Shown: piece by piece, positions 9,250 to 18,382 of the stretch
Numbering within the stretch: the stretch's first letter is position 1
Layout: each line of letters begins with the position of its first letter
Assembly: GCA_905236935.1 (NCBI GenBank)
Contig: CAJOQL010000012.1
Location: forward strand, 1 to 37,081
Direction of reading: 5' to 3'
Length of the DNA stretch: 37,081 nt
From: an uncultured Bacilli bacterium
GTDB lineage: Bacteria; Bacillota_I; Bacilli_A; RF39; UBA660
Translations under genes and position numbers: made by a program
Notes under the pieces: generated by a model
What the model was told of the DNA's origin: nothing
Databases searched by the model: none
Seen by the model: the letters and a program-made list of their open reading frames with translations, nothing else

Positions 9250-10434
9250 TTACTTATTAGTTCTATATTTTTCTATCCATTCTAGATAAATTTTAAAAGA
9301 TTCTTTAACTATATCATCCCAAGTACGATATACTTTCTTATAAGCATTATTACATACTTTATCATATAATTCTTTATTATTTAAAACATCTACTATTTTT
9401 TTAGCATATAAAGTACTATTATTTTCGGAAATAAAACCAGTTTCATTATCTATAATATCATAAGCAGTAATGGCCCCAGTTAAATAAATTGTAGGTTTCT
9501 TTTGAGAAGCTGCTTCTTTTTGAACTAATGAATTAGTATCATACATTGATGGAAATAAGAATAAATCACACCTTGAATAATAATAAGCAAGCAATTCTCT
9601 ATCCATTATTTTGCCAGTAAATATTATTTTTTTATCTAAGTTTTTAGATTTAACATATTTTTTTAAATGTTCCCCGTCAGGACCAATACCAACAAATATC
9701 ATTTTATAGTTGAAGTTTAATTTTAACTGTTCTAACTTTTCAACAACATCAACTAAAAAGAAAATATTTTTTACTCTAGTTAGTCTACCTACAAATAATA
9801 ATACTTTGTCATCTTCTTTTAAATTATGAATTTTGTTGATAACTGCGTGAGCTTTATTGGTATCTTTAACATATTCCATTTCGACTGCAGTCAGCATTAC
9901 TCTTGGCATAGTATGATAACCATATTCTTCATAAAAAAGTTTAGCAACTCCCCTATTTACTGCCCAACATTCATCACATTTATCATAAACACTAATTAGT
10001 TTTTTAGTTCCTAAATTAGCAATAAAATCTAAATGAGTAATAGCTTTAATATCTTGTTTATGCTGGCTATGCATGGTACATATAACTGGAATATGTTTTT
10101 TTCTAGCATAGTTAATTGCAAAACTTCCAATTGAAAAAGGAGAATGTACATGAATAATATCTAATTGATATTTTTCTATTTCTTTAACTAGATTTTTATC
10201 AAATTTAGGTAATCCATAAGTATATTCTACAGTTGGAATTTTAAATGATTTTACTCTTACAATCTTATATGGATAAATACTATCATCTAAGGCTGCTTTA
10301 TAATTTGGAGCAAAGACAATTACATTAGCCATTTTACATAATATTCTAGCATAATTGTCAACTACCATTACAACTCCATCAATAGCTGGATAAAATGCAT
10401 CAATAAATAGTCCGATTGTAATTCTTTTTGTCAT
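9250..10434 (-). CDS. GT4 family glycosyltransferase, glycolipid-synthase type
   Basis: The protein has the two-Rossmann GT-B fold of GT4 enzymes. The N-terminus is ITIGLFIDAFYPAIDGVVMVV, the acceptor side has IIHVHSPFSIGSFAINYARK, and the nucleotide-sugar half has LLFVGRLTRVKN, MIFVGIGPDGEHLKK and the conserved Glu in DTNSLVQKEAA. This resembles diacylglycerol glucosyltransferases and related phosphatidylinositol mannosyltransferase-like enzymes that build membrane glycolipids. The start is ATG 10434-10432 (MTKRIT), 6 nt after an AGGTG site, rather than the GTG at 10443. The neighbours (flippase-like and GtrA) support a lipid-linked sugar pathway. The exact sugar is not readable. Confidence 0.85.
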   Translation of the reverse strand: MTKRITIGLFIDAFYPAIDGVVMVVDNYARILCKMANVIVFAPNYKAALDDSIYPYKIVRVKSFKIPTVEYTYGLPKFDKNLVKEIEKYQLDIIHVHSPFSIGSFAINYARKKHIPVICTMHSQHKQDIKAITHLDFIANLGTKKLISVYDKCDECWAVNRGVAKLFYEEYGYHTMPRVMLTAVEMEYVKDTNKAHAVINKIHNLKEDDKVLLFVGRLTRVKNIFFLVDVVEKLEQLKLNFNYKMIFVGIGPDGEHLKKYVKSKNLDKKIIFTGKIMDRELLAYYYSRCDLFLFPSMYDTNSLVQKEAASQKKPTIYLTGAITAYDIIDNETGFISENNSTLYAKKIVDVLNNKELYDKVCNNAYKKVYRTWDDIVKESFKIYLEWIEKYRTNK

Positions 10435-10455
10435 AAAAAACACCTACTACCTAAA

Positions 10456-10857
10456 TTATTTTTTAGTATCAATACTTCCTTTGAATACTATATATTTATC
10501 ATAAATATACTCTAAAATAAAATTTAATAGCATATTAATTAAAGTTACTATTGTTTCATCCCATTTAAAATTTTCAACTAAATACTTACCTAAATAAGTT
10601 GATGATGGAGTAAATATTAAATAAAATATTGCCACCAAAATCATTGCCTTAGCTATATTATTACTAGCTTTAAATGTATATTCTCTATTTAATGTAAAAT
10701 TCCATAAAACTGATAGTATTAAAGCAATTAAATAACAAGGTGCATAAGATAATGAAGTAAATCTATTTAATAAAGTAAATGTAACTATTTCAATTAAACC
10801 AGCTGAAATACTAAATATAGTAAATTTTATTTTTCTTATTAATTCTTTATTTTTCAT
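10456..10857 (-). CDS. GtrA family small membrane protein
   Basis: The protein has 133 residues and four predicted membrane helices. IKFTIFSISAGLIEIVTFTLLNRF and the central SVLWNFTLNREYTFKASNN (the W/FxxNRxxTF motif between helices 2 and 3) are diagnostic of GtrA proteins, which act in flipping polyprenyl-linked sugars or in envelope glycosylation. Its start shares a base with the stop of the upstream metallopeptidase-like gene, and the GT4 gene follows within 22 nt. Confidence 0.85.
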   Translation of the reverse strand: MKNKELIRKIKFTIFSISAGLIEIVTFTLLNRFTSLSYAPCYLIALILSVLWNFTLNREYTFKASNNIAKAMILVAIFYLIFTPSSTYLGKYLVENFKWDETIVTLINMLLNFILEYIYDKYIVFKGSIDTKK

Positions 10858-11693
10858 TATTTAACATTGTAAGAAAAGTTGTCTTCTTTCTTTACTACAT
10901 TTGTAACCTTAATATTTTTAACTAATTCTTTTAAATATTCAATCTTCTCTTTTACTTCATTTTCATTTGGTATAATATTTTTTTCAGTATAAGCAAGTGA
11001 TTTATTATAAAAATCTCCCATTTTTTCCATAAATCTAAATATAGATTCCTCTTCGTAGTTATTAAGTAAATTTATATAAAAATTTGAATTTAAACAATCT
11101 TTAAACATATCAATAATATTTGGATAAGTTTTATTTATTAATTCATCACAAATACTTTCATATAAGCCATAACTATTACCAAATGTTGATGAAAATGTAT
11201 AGCACCCACTAAATTTTCCTACAGAATTAGGATTAACTTCAATTTTTTTATTTAAACTATCAGATGCTACTAAAACACTAAATTTCTCTACTATATATTC
11301 TTGTAACAATTTAAAACCAGCAATTGCTAATAAAGGATTAGCATCTTTTAAATTATTTTTTTTAGTTATATCTAAAAGTTTAATCCTTAAAGCTCCTTCA
11401 CATAATCTATTTAAGTTAAAATCATATAATAAATGTCCAATTTCATGGTATATTATTCTTCTCCTAAAATAATCTGATTCAAATACATCTTCATCAACTT
11501 CAATTTTTTTAGTACTATGTTCAGCTCTAGCCTTAGCATTAGGACGATTTTTAAAATCACCTATCCTAAAATTAATACCTTTTAATTTTTCTTCAAATAG
11601 ATTATTTACTAGACCATTTTTTAAGCAAAAATCTAATAAAATTTCTACATCATTTTTAATATCTGAATTTTCTTTTTCAGTTAGATTTCTCAT
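10857..11693 (-). CDS. Putative zinc metallopeptidase (HEIGH protein) of unknown family
   Basis: I do not recognise this 278-residue protein beyond one motif. RRRIIYHEIGHLLYDFN contains HExxH (H83, E84, H87), and QEYIVEKFS about 48 residues later could supply the third acidic ligand, as in gluzincins. No signal peptide or membrane segment is seen, so it is probably cytoplasmic. It sits 8 nt after the DUF362 gene and overlaps the GtrA gene by one base, so it is almost certainly co-transcribed. A link to envelope glycolipid synthesis is by position only. Confidence 0.55.
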   Translation of the reverse strand: MRNLTEKENSDIKNDVEILLDFCLKNGLVNNLFEEKLKGINFRIGDFKNRPNAKARAEHSTKKIEVDEDVFESDYFRRRIIYHEIGHLLYDFNLNRLCEGALRIKLLDITKKNNLKDANPLLAIAGFKLLQEYIVEKFSVLVASDSLNKKIEVNPNSVGKFSGCYTFSSTFGNSYGLYESICDELINKTYPNIIDMFKDCLNSNFYINLLNNYEEESIFRFMEKMGDFYNKSLAYTEKNIIPNENEVKEKIEYLKELVKNIKVTNVVKKEDNFSYNVK

Positions 11694-11701
11694 ATAAACC
11701 T

Positions 11702-12583
11702 CTAATCTATATTAATTAATTCATAATCTGTAGTGCCAAATCCTAAATCAGCTGCAGCTTCAATAGTATGTTCTCCATTTCTAGAGTTTACTCTTTCTAA
11801 AAAATGTTTTCTACCTTCATCACTAGAATTTTTTACTAAATCAAGTGAAGCTCTATCGATAGCTATAGGATCTGTACTTATTAAAACCCCAATATCATTT
11901 AAGCATGGATCTTCCGCAACAGCGCAGCAATCACAATCAACGCTCATATTTTTTAGGGTATTTATATAAACAATACGACCTTTAAATAAATTATGAACAC
12001 TTAAAGCAGCATCAGCCATTGACTCTAAAAATAAATTTTGTTCTGGTAAATTATTCCATAAAGTATTAGCATCTTTATTAGTACCTGCTGAATGAATCCA
12101 AGTTTTACCAAGTCTTGAAGCAAAACCAATTGATAATTGCTTTAATGCTCCACCAAATCCACCCATTGGATGCCCTTTAAAATGAGATAATAGTAAAATT
12201 GAATCATAATTAGTAATATGAGAACCTACATAATTTTCTTTTAGAACTTTACCATTAGGAATTGCTAAAGTTAATGAAGATTCTCTATCTAAAATATCAA
12301 CATTAAAATTTTTACTCCAACCATGTTTTTCCATTAGTCTATCATGATCTATATTATTAGTTCTTTCTCCATCATAAGCAGTATTACATTCAATAACAGT
12401 TCCATTAACTAAATCTATAATAGGTTTTACAAATTCTGGCCCTAAATAATTTTGATTACCTTCTTCTCCAGAATGTAATTTAACTCCTACCTTACCTTCT
12501 AAATTAAGACCTAAAGCCTTATAAGCTTTAATTAATCCTTCACTAGTGGTATCTTTTGTAAAATAAACTTTTGCTTTTTCCAT
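11702..12583 (-). CDS. DUF362 domain protein
   Basis: This 293-residue protein matches DUF362: the opening KVYFTKDTTSEGLIKA and GKVGVKLHSGEEGNQNYLGPEFVKPIID, the LSHFKGHPMGGFGGALKQLSIGFASRLGK core, and DPIAIDRASLDLV near the end. A cysteine cluster (CDCCAVAEDPC) may bind metal or an Fe-S cluster. Longer relatives add a ferredoxin domain, absent here. The biochemical role of DUF362 is not established. It appears to be the first gene of the run ending at 8146. Confidence 0.8.
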   Translation of the reverse strand: MEKAKVYFTKDTTSEGLIKAYKALGLNLEGKVGVKLHSGEEGNQNYLGPEFVKPIIDLVNGTVIECNTAYDGERTNNIDHDRLMEKHGWSKNFNVDILDRESSLTLAIPNGKVLKENYVGSHITNYDSILLLSHFKGHPMGGFGGALKQLSIGFASRLGKTWIHSAGTNKDANTLWNNLPEQNLFLESMADAALSVHNLFKGRIVYINTLKNMSVDCDCCAVAEDPCLNDIGVLISTDPIAIDRASLDLVKNSSDEGRKHFLERVNSRNGEHTIEAAADLGFGTTDYELINID

Positions 12584-12703
12584 ATAATTTTTTCTCCTTT
12601 ATTATATTTTTCTTTTATTTATTTTACTATAAATTATAAAAAATAAAAAGTAATTTTAGTTATCTTTTAGTTTATGGTTAAGCTTAAATAAATAAGTAAA
12701 TTA

Positions 12704-12732
12704 AAAATTGCTAGAATTAAATTAGCAATTTT
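12704..12732 (-). terminator. Terminator after the TtcA-like gene
   Basis: AAAATTGCTA (12704-12713) and TAGCAATTTT (12723-12732) are perfect 10-bp complements around a 9-nt loop. The T-rich arm lies at the 3' side of the minus-strand transcript, just past the stop at 12742. Confidence 0.75.
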
Positions 12733-12741
12733 AAAATATGA

Positions 12742-13575
12742 TTAATCTTTTTTATCATAATCATCTAAAAAACTTTTATATACTCCATCCTTTTTAGTTC
12801 CTAGAACACAATTTAAATTAATGTTATCTAAAGCTTTAAAAATATTGTAATCAATATCTGAGTTTATTTTGCGTAAATTTTCAATTAGTTGTTTCATTTC
12901 TTTTCGCTTACTTGTTCCATCATCTTTAATATTCACATTTTCTGTAAAACGACAAGCACAATTAATAAAAGTTAAATTATTACTTCTAGCCCAAGATTTA
13001 ATGCTAGATTCTTTAATAAGATACAATGGTCTAATTAGCTCTAATCCTTCATAATTATCACTATGTAATTTAGGCATCATAGTTTTTATTTCAGAACCAT
13101 AAAACATTGATAAAAGAGTTGTTTCAATAACATCATCAAAATGATGACCTAAAGCTATTTTATTACAACCTAATTCTTTAGCTTTATTATATAAATGTCC
13201 CCTTCTCATTCTAGCACATAAATAGCAAGGATTACCTTCCGTTAAATTATCAACAATATTAAAAATATCACTTTCAAATATTTCAACTGGCAAATTTAAT
13301 CTTTTAGCATTATCTTCAATTAATTTACGATTTTTCTCATTATATCCAGGGTCCATAATTACATATTTAGCTTCAAATTTTGTCTTACCATGACGAACTA
13401 ATTCTTCAATACATTTAGCAAGTAAAAACGAATCTTTTCCCCCACTAATACATACCATAACTCTATCATTTTCATTAATTAATTCATAGTCACTTACTGC
13501 TTTTACAAATCTTGACCAAATTTCTTTACGATATTTTTTAATTATTGAGCGTTCAATTTCTTTATATTCTTCCAT
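12742..13575 (-). CDS. TtcA/TtuA-family tRNA thiolation ATPase
   Basis: This 277-residue N-type ATP-pyrophosphatase has the PP-loop SGGKDS at residues 44-49. A CxxC pair (C117, C120 in CYLCARMRRG) and a later cysteine pair (CACRF, C206/C208) fit the Fe-S-dependent TtcA family, which adds sulfur to tRNA, at cytidine 32 in E. coli TtcA. GHHFDDVIETTLLSMFYG is the expected second ATP/tRNA-binding segment. TtcA itself is unusual in Gram-positive bacteria, where relatives are often annotated as TtcA-like, so the modified nucleotide is not certain. It stands as its own transcription unit with a terminator. Confidence 0.8.
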   Translation of the reverse strand: MEEYKEIERSIIKKYRKEIWSRFVKAVSDYELINENDRVMVCISGGKDSFLLAKCIEELVRHGKTKFEAKYVIMDPGYNEKNRKLIEDNAKRLNLPVEIFESDIFNIVDNLTEGNPCYLCARMRRGHLYNKAKELGCNKIALGHHFDDVIETTLLSMFYGSEIKTMMPKLHSDNYEGLELIRPLYLIKESSIKSWARSNNLTFINCACRFTENVNIKDDGTSKRKEMKQLIENLRKINSDIDYNIFKALDNINLNCVLGTKKDGVYKSFLDDYDKKD

Positions 13576-13627
13576 TTTAATTCACTTCTTTGTTTATATT
13601 ATCATAATTACTATTAAATCACATTAA

Positions 13628-14488
13628 TTATTTTAATTTATTATAAGTACTTTTTAGTATTTCATAACGAATATTAATTACATTATTATAGAAAGATTTT
13701 CTTATCGTAGTTATGCATGGAGTATTATTAATAAAGTCATATATTTTATCTATATTTATATTAGAAAATACTCTAAGTAAAGCATTATTTACATTTGCAT
13801 TTTTCATACTCTCTATATAAGGCATATAATTAATTTTAGTATTATTTTCTTTTAAACTTGAATGAGTATTATAAGCAATATTTTTTATTTCATTTTCCGT
13901 TAATTTACTAATTTCATCATCACTTAACAATGGAAATAAAGAAGAACCACAATCATATATTGGTGATATTTCAAATGAATTACTTAATTTATCTAAAATA
14001 AATCCCCAATTTCCATTATGTCTATCGGTATTACCAATTAAAGCATCAATTATAAACATATCCCAAAAATATTCTTTTATATTTGAAATATTAATTAAAT
14101 GACTATTTTCATCTAATACTGAAATAATATCACTAATTTCAGTTTCGATTTTTTTATTAGGATTTGAACTTATTGCTAGTTTTTCAAATTCATATAAGAC
14201 ATGGTTATTATCAGTAAAATCTTCACAAGCACAAATAATTTTGTTTTCATCTTTATATAAATAACTTCCTAAATATGTTTTTTGAGTATTAAAACCACAT
14301 ATATTAAAAATATTTGAACCAATATATTCAGAATAAGCATTATTTATATACGAAATATTTTTATTTTTTTGTCTGATTGGATCTGGAAATTTAACTAAAA
14401 ACTTTTTCCCTTCAAATACTAAAGTCTTCTTTTTTTCAGATCCACCATATGTATTAATATTTTCAGTTGCATTAGAAAAATTAAACAT
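13628..14488 (-). CDS. HipA/CtkA-like protein kinase without an adjacent HipB
   Basis: This 286-residue protein carries the catalytic loop IGNTDRHNGNWGF (catalytic Asp 155, Asn 160) and the metal-binding PIYDCGSSL (D179) of HipA-type kinases. At this length, lacking the HipA N-terminal subdomain, it is closest to CtkA-like kinases. FLVKFPDP near residue 30 holds the likely ATP-binding lysine. The start is ATG 14488 (MFNFSN), 6 nt from AAGGGG, rather than the upstream GTG. No HipB-like helix-turn-helix antitoxin gene adjoins it, so a classical toxin-antitoxin role is not supported. Confidence 0.75.
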   Translation of the reverse strand: MFNFSNATENINTYGGSEKKKTLVFEGKKFLVKFPDPIRQKNKNISYINNAYSEYIGSNIFNICGFNTQKTYLGSYLYKDENKIICACEDFTDNNHVLYEFEKLAISSNPNKKIETEISDIISVLDENSHLINISNIKEYFWDMFIIDALIGNTDRHNGNWGFILDKLSNSFEISPIYDCGSSLFPLLSDDEISKLTENEIKNIAYNTHSSLKENNTKINYMPYIESMKNANVNNALLRVFSNINIDKIYDFINNTPCITTIRKSFYNNVINIRYEILKSTYNKLK

Positions 14489-14533
14489 TATTACCCCTTC
14501 TTTCACTAAAAATAAATTTTTATCATTATAGCA

Positions 14534-17389
14534 TTATAATTTTACAAGTTCAATTTTATTAATTACTAGTTGATATTTATCTAAACGTTTTTGAACAGTA
14601 CCAATTATTTTTAATATATCTCCATTTTTAATATGATTTATATAGTTTATACGATTTGGAAAAATAGTACCATCAATCGTACCTGTTTCATCTGATAATT
14701 TTAAAAATGCCATTGTATCACCTTTTTTAGTTTTTATTGTTCTTGATGATTCTAATAAATAATAACATGTAATTGTTTTATCAAAATAAGTACTAATTTC
14801 ATTAATTTTTGGACATTTAAATCTACTTACAGGATGGTTAGAAACATAATAACCAAATAAATCTTGTTCATATTTCATAAGTTCATTAAATGGATACTCT
14901 TCATATTTTTCTAATGTTGGAACTGATACTAAAGATGAATCTAACCCACTAACAAGTTCAGCATAAATACTTGCAGATTTAATATTTTCTATTAAAGTTT
15001 GTCTTGTTTCATTAAAACTATCCAATGCACCTGCATAAACTAGGTTTTGAATCGTTTTAGTATTTACACTTTTACCATAAGTACGAGCTACAAAATCAAA
15101 AAAACTTGTAAATTTACCTTTTTCTAATTCTTCATAAATATCATTAGCAGCAGCATCTCCCACATTTTTTATAACTGATAGTGGCATAATAATTCCATTA
15201 TTAATGTAATACTCTTTTTTACTAAGATTAATATCTGGTTTAATAATTTTAATTTCCATACTTTTAGCTTCATCAATATATTCTTTAGTTTTACTTACAG
15301 AATTTATATTAATAGTTAAAAGTGATGCATAAAAATACTCAGGATATTTAACTTTTAAGTACATCATTTGATATCCTACTAAAGCATAACCTACTGAATG
15401 AGATTTATTAAAGCCATAGTTAGCAAATTTCATAATATAATTATAGATTTTAGTACTTATTTCTTCACTATAACCATTAATTTTAGCTCTTGCTATAAAC
15501 TTTTCTTTTTCTTCTAAAATAATAGCTTCTTTCTTTTTACTAATAGCACGCCTAATTATATCTGCTTCTCCAACTGAATAGCCACCTATTGTAGTAAAAA
15601 TTTGCATTATTTGCTCTTGATAGACAATAATTCCATAAGTATCTTTTAAGATTGGCTCTAAATCTGGCGTAATATAATCAACTTGTTCCCTACCTTCTTT
15701 TCTTTTAATAAATAAAGGAATATTATCCATTGGACCTGGTCTGTAAAGAGCTAAAGAAACTACTAAATCATTAAAAGTAGTTGGTTTTAATTTACTTAAA
15801 AAACTTTTCATTCCTTCACTTTCAAATTGGAAAATACCAGTTGTACTACCAATTGTAAAATTATCTAAAACTTCTTTTTCATTTAAATTTAAATTATTAA
15901 TATTAATTTTAACTGGGATTAGTTTTAAAATATCTGCAATAGTGGTTAAGTCTTTAATAGCTAAAAAGTCCATTTTTAATAGGCCTAATCCTTCAAGATA
16001 GTTCATAGTATAACCAGTAAGATATGAATTACCACTTTTAGTTATGGGAATAATATTATCTAAACGTTCCTTACAAATAACTACACCAGCTGCATGAGTA
16101 CTAATATGTTTTTTCATTCCTTCTAGTTTTAAAGCATCAAACATGACTTTTTTAATATTTATATTACTATTTAAAATTTTTACAACATTAGGTGTTAAAT
16201 TTTCTTTTAAACTTTTTTTAGGATCAATTAATTTATTTAATGGTTCTATATCAATATTTAATATTTTAGATACTGATAAAAGAGCTTGTTTAGAAGCAAA
16301 TGTTCCATAAGTCATAATTGGCATAACATTAAAATTTCCATATCTAGATTTAACATATTTTATTACATCCCCTCTTTTAGATGCATCAAAATCAATATCA
16401 ATATCTGGCATTGTTACTCTTTCAGGATTTAAGAAACGTTCAAATAATAAATTATATTTAATTGGATCAATCATAGTTATACCTAGACTATAAGTAACTA
16501 AAGATCCTGCTGCACTACCTCTTCCAGGACCTACTAAAATATCATGTTTAATCGCATATTTAACATAATCGTAAACAATTAAAAAGTAATCAACAAAATT
16601 CATTTTTTTAATAATTGATAATTCATATAATAATCTTTTTTTATAATTATCTGGAATAGTACCATTTAATCTTTTATTTAATCCTTTAATAGCAAGGCTT
16701 TCTAAAAACTTATAACTATCAGTTATACTTTCATCATAATGAGGAATTAAGTTTTTATTAGGAGTAAGTTTAATATCAATAAGACTAGTAAAATTAGTTA
16801 AATCATCACATTTAATATAATTATTACTATAATCTTTATCAGTATATTCTTCATAAGATGTATTTTCATCTATCATATTTAAATAATTAATATATTTCGT
16901 ATCTTCTTTAGTTAAAGATAACGCAATATTAAAAAATACTATATTTTTAGTTATTATTAAAGCATTTACTTTCTCTTCTTCATTTTTGTAACCAATAAAA
17001 GTAGTAGTTAATTTATCTAATTCATTATATAAATCTTTAGATTCATATGGAATCACAATAAATAAATTATTAAGATATTTAGTAAGTTCAATAATATCTA
17101 ATTCATTATCTAATAAATATGTATTAATTTTAAATAAAGATTTAAGTCCAATTTCATTTTTAGCATATAAATAAATTAGTTTACTTTTTAATTTAACTTC
17201 TAATCCAATAATAGGTTTAATATTATTCTTTTGACATCCTTCAATAAATTCAATCGAACTAGATAAATTATCATCTATAATACCTAAAGAACTAATATTA
17301 TTTTTTATAGCATATGAAATGAGTTCTGGCACTTTTATCATACTAGAAAGTAAACTATAATCAGTTTTAATACTAATACATTCTTTCAT
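14534..17389 (-). CDS. dnaE: DNA polymerase III alpha subunit, DnaE type
   Basis: This 951-residue C-family polymerase contains GPGRGSAAGS (about 287-296) and the catalytic aspartates in MPDIDIDFD (about 327-335). It also has YQEQIMQIF and FANYGFNKSHSVGYALVGYQ, helix-hairpin-helix sequence (NVGDAAANDIYEEL), and a C-terminal OB fold (MAFLKLSDETGTIDGTIFPNRI). The N-terminal PHP domain has KTDYSLLSS where active PHP domains have H-T-H, so it probably lacks metal and any proofreading. There is no exonuclease domain, so it is not PolC. The start is ATG 17389, 5 nt from AAGGAG; an upstream ATG at 17419 lacks a site. A minus-strand TATAAT at 17408-17413 lies just upstream. Confidence 0.95.
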   Translation of the reverse strand: MKECISIKTDYSLLSSMIKVPELISYAIKNNISSLGIIDDNLSSSIEFIEGCQKNNIKPIIGLEVKLKSKLIYLYAKNEIGLKSLFKINTYLLDNELDIIELTKYLNNLFIVIPYESKDLYNELDKLTTTFIGYKNEEEKVNALIITKNIVFFNIALSLTKEDTKYINYLNMIDENTSYEEYTDKDYSNNYIKCDDLTNFTSLIDIKLTPNKNLIPHYDESITDSYKFLESLAIKGLNKRLNGTIPDNYKKRLLYELSIIKKMNFVDYFLIVYDYVKYAIKHDILVGPGRGSAAGSLVTYSLGITMIDPIKYNLLFERFLNPERVTMPDIDIDFDASKRGDVIKYVKSRYGNFNVMPIMTYGTFASKQALLSVSKILNIDIEPLNKLIDPKKSLKENLTPNVVKILNSNINIKKVMFDALKLEGMKKHISTHAAGVVICKERLDNIIPITKSGNSYLTGYTMNYLEGLGLLKMDFLAIKDLTTIADILKLIPVKININNLNLNEKEVLDNFTIGSTTGIFQFESEGMKSFLSKLKPTTFNDLVVSLALYRPGPMDNIPLFIKRKEGREQVDYITPDLEPILKDTYGIIVYQEQIMQIFTTIGGYSVGEADIIRRAISKKKEAIILEEKEKFIARAKINGYSEEISTKIYNYIMKFANYGFNKSHSVGYALVGYQMMYLKVKYPEYFYASLLTININSVSKTKEYIDEAKSMEIKIIKPDINLSKKEYYINNGIIMPLSVIKNVGDAAANDIYEELEKGKFTSFFDFVARTYGKSVNTKTIQNLVYAGALDSFNETRQTLIENIKSASIYAELVSGLDSSLVSVPTLEKYEEYPFNELMKYEQDLFGYYVSNHPVSRFKCPKINEISTYFDKTITCYYLLESSRTIKTKKGDTMAFLKLSDETGTIDGTIFPNRINYINHIKNGDILKIIGTVQKRLDKYQLVINKIELVKL

Positions 17390-17444
17390 ATACTCTCCTT
17401 GATAACAATTATAATACATTTGTTTTAGAAAATATATCCTAAAT

Positions 17445-17473
17445 TTGACTTAAAGATAAATTTATAGTATGCT
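17445..17473 (+). promoter_or_regulatory. Sigma-A promoter for the kinase-like trio
   Basis: TTGACT (17445-17450), a 17-nt spacer and TATGCT (17468-17473) precede the first kinase-like gene by 27 nt. The ribosome binding site AAGGGG is at 17487-17492. Confidence 0.75.
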
Positions 17474-17500
17474 ATCAAATAAGTTTAAGGGGTTTTGTTT

Positions 17501-18373
17501 ATGAAAAAGATTAATTTAACAAAGAAACAATTACATCAATTAAAAAGATTAAAATTTAATGATGATATTATGCCAATGGAATCTATACTTTATATTTTTA
17601 ATAAAAATGAATTAATTAAATTATATATAGACTATACTTTTGGTGACATTGATAGTTTAGAAGAAAGAAAAATAAGAATTAATAATTTAATTGAATTTGT
17701 AAATAATGAAAATATTCCTGAATTATTAGTACCTAAAAAATTAGTTAAAATTGATAAGCAGTTTGCTGGATTATTGCTTCCTAAAATTAATGGTCAAAAT
17801 GCAAGTGTTTATCTTAAATCAAGTATTATTCCATTAAATATTAAAATACAAATATTAAAACAAATTGGAACTATTTTAGAAAAAATTAAAAATACTAATC
17901 CTAATTATAATGCTGCATTTGCTGATGTTCATGATGATAATTTTATGGTTAGTGGATTAGATATTAAAAATATTGATAAAAGTTCTGTATATACAACTGC
18001 GATTGATATTGATGGTATGAAATTATTAGACTTTGATGGTAATAGTAATTCATATTTTTATAATAACAATAATTTAAAAAGTTTAGATAAGTATGAAACT
18101 AATCCTTTTGGAATGATTCTTCCAAGTACAAATACTGATATATTTTGTTTTATTATGATGATTTTAGAATTAATTTCTGGTGATAAAGAGATATGTTTTA
18201 AAAGTATTAATGAATTTAAAAAATATTTGGATTATTTAGATAAATTAGGCTTTAATACTAAATTATTAGAATCATTTGCTAGTATTTATAAAAATGATAC
18301 TCCAAACATTACTCCCTTACCTTATTTAGATACAATTAGCTTTTTACCAGAAAAAACATTAAAAAAACTTTAA
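17501..18373 (+). CDS. Kinase-fold protein, first of three tandem paralogues
   Basis: No named family is recognised. The 290-residue protein has a layout like small APH/protein kinases: a possible ATP-binding Lys in NELIKLY (K40), a hinge-like LLLPKINGQNASVYL, a catalytic-loop-like FADVHDDNFMV (D142, N147; compare GDLHPGN in APH/ABC1 kinases), and a metal-site-like AIDIDG (D169/D171). A conserved TDIFCFIMMILELI helix follows. The start is ATG 17501 after AAGGGG, rather than a TTG two codons upstream. It shares these blocks, plus the ending YLDYLDKLGF...SFASIY, with the next two genes. Kinase activity is inferred from motif spacing only. Confidence 0.6.
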   Translation: MKKINLTKKQLHQLKRLKFNDDIMPMESILYIFNKNELIKLYIDYTFGDIDSLEERKIRINNLIEFVNNENIPELLVPKKLVKIDKQFAGLLLPKINGQNASVYLKSSIIPLNIKIQILKQIGTILEKIKNTNPNYNAAFADVHDDNFMVSGLDIKNIDKSSVYTTAIDIDGMKLLDFDGNSNSYFYNNNNLKSLDKYETNPFGMILPSTNTDIFCFIMMILELISGDKEICFKSINEFKKYLDYLDKLGFNTKLLESFASIYKNDTPNITPLPYLDTISFLPEKTLKKL

Positions 18374-18382
18374 GGTGAGTTT

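Noticed and set aside
13628..14506. HipBA toxin-antitoxin pair
   Set aside because: No small helix-turn-helix gene is adjacent on either side; only the HipA/CtkA-like kinase is present.
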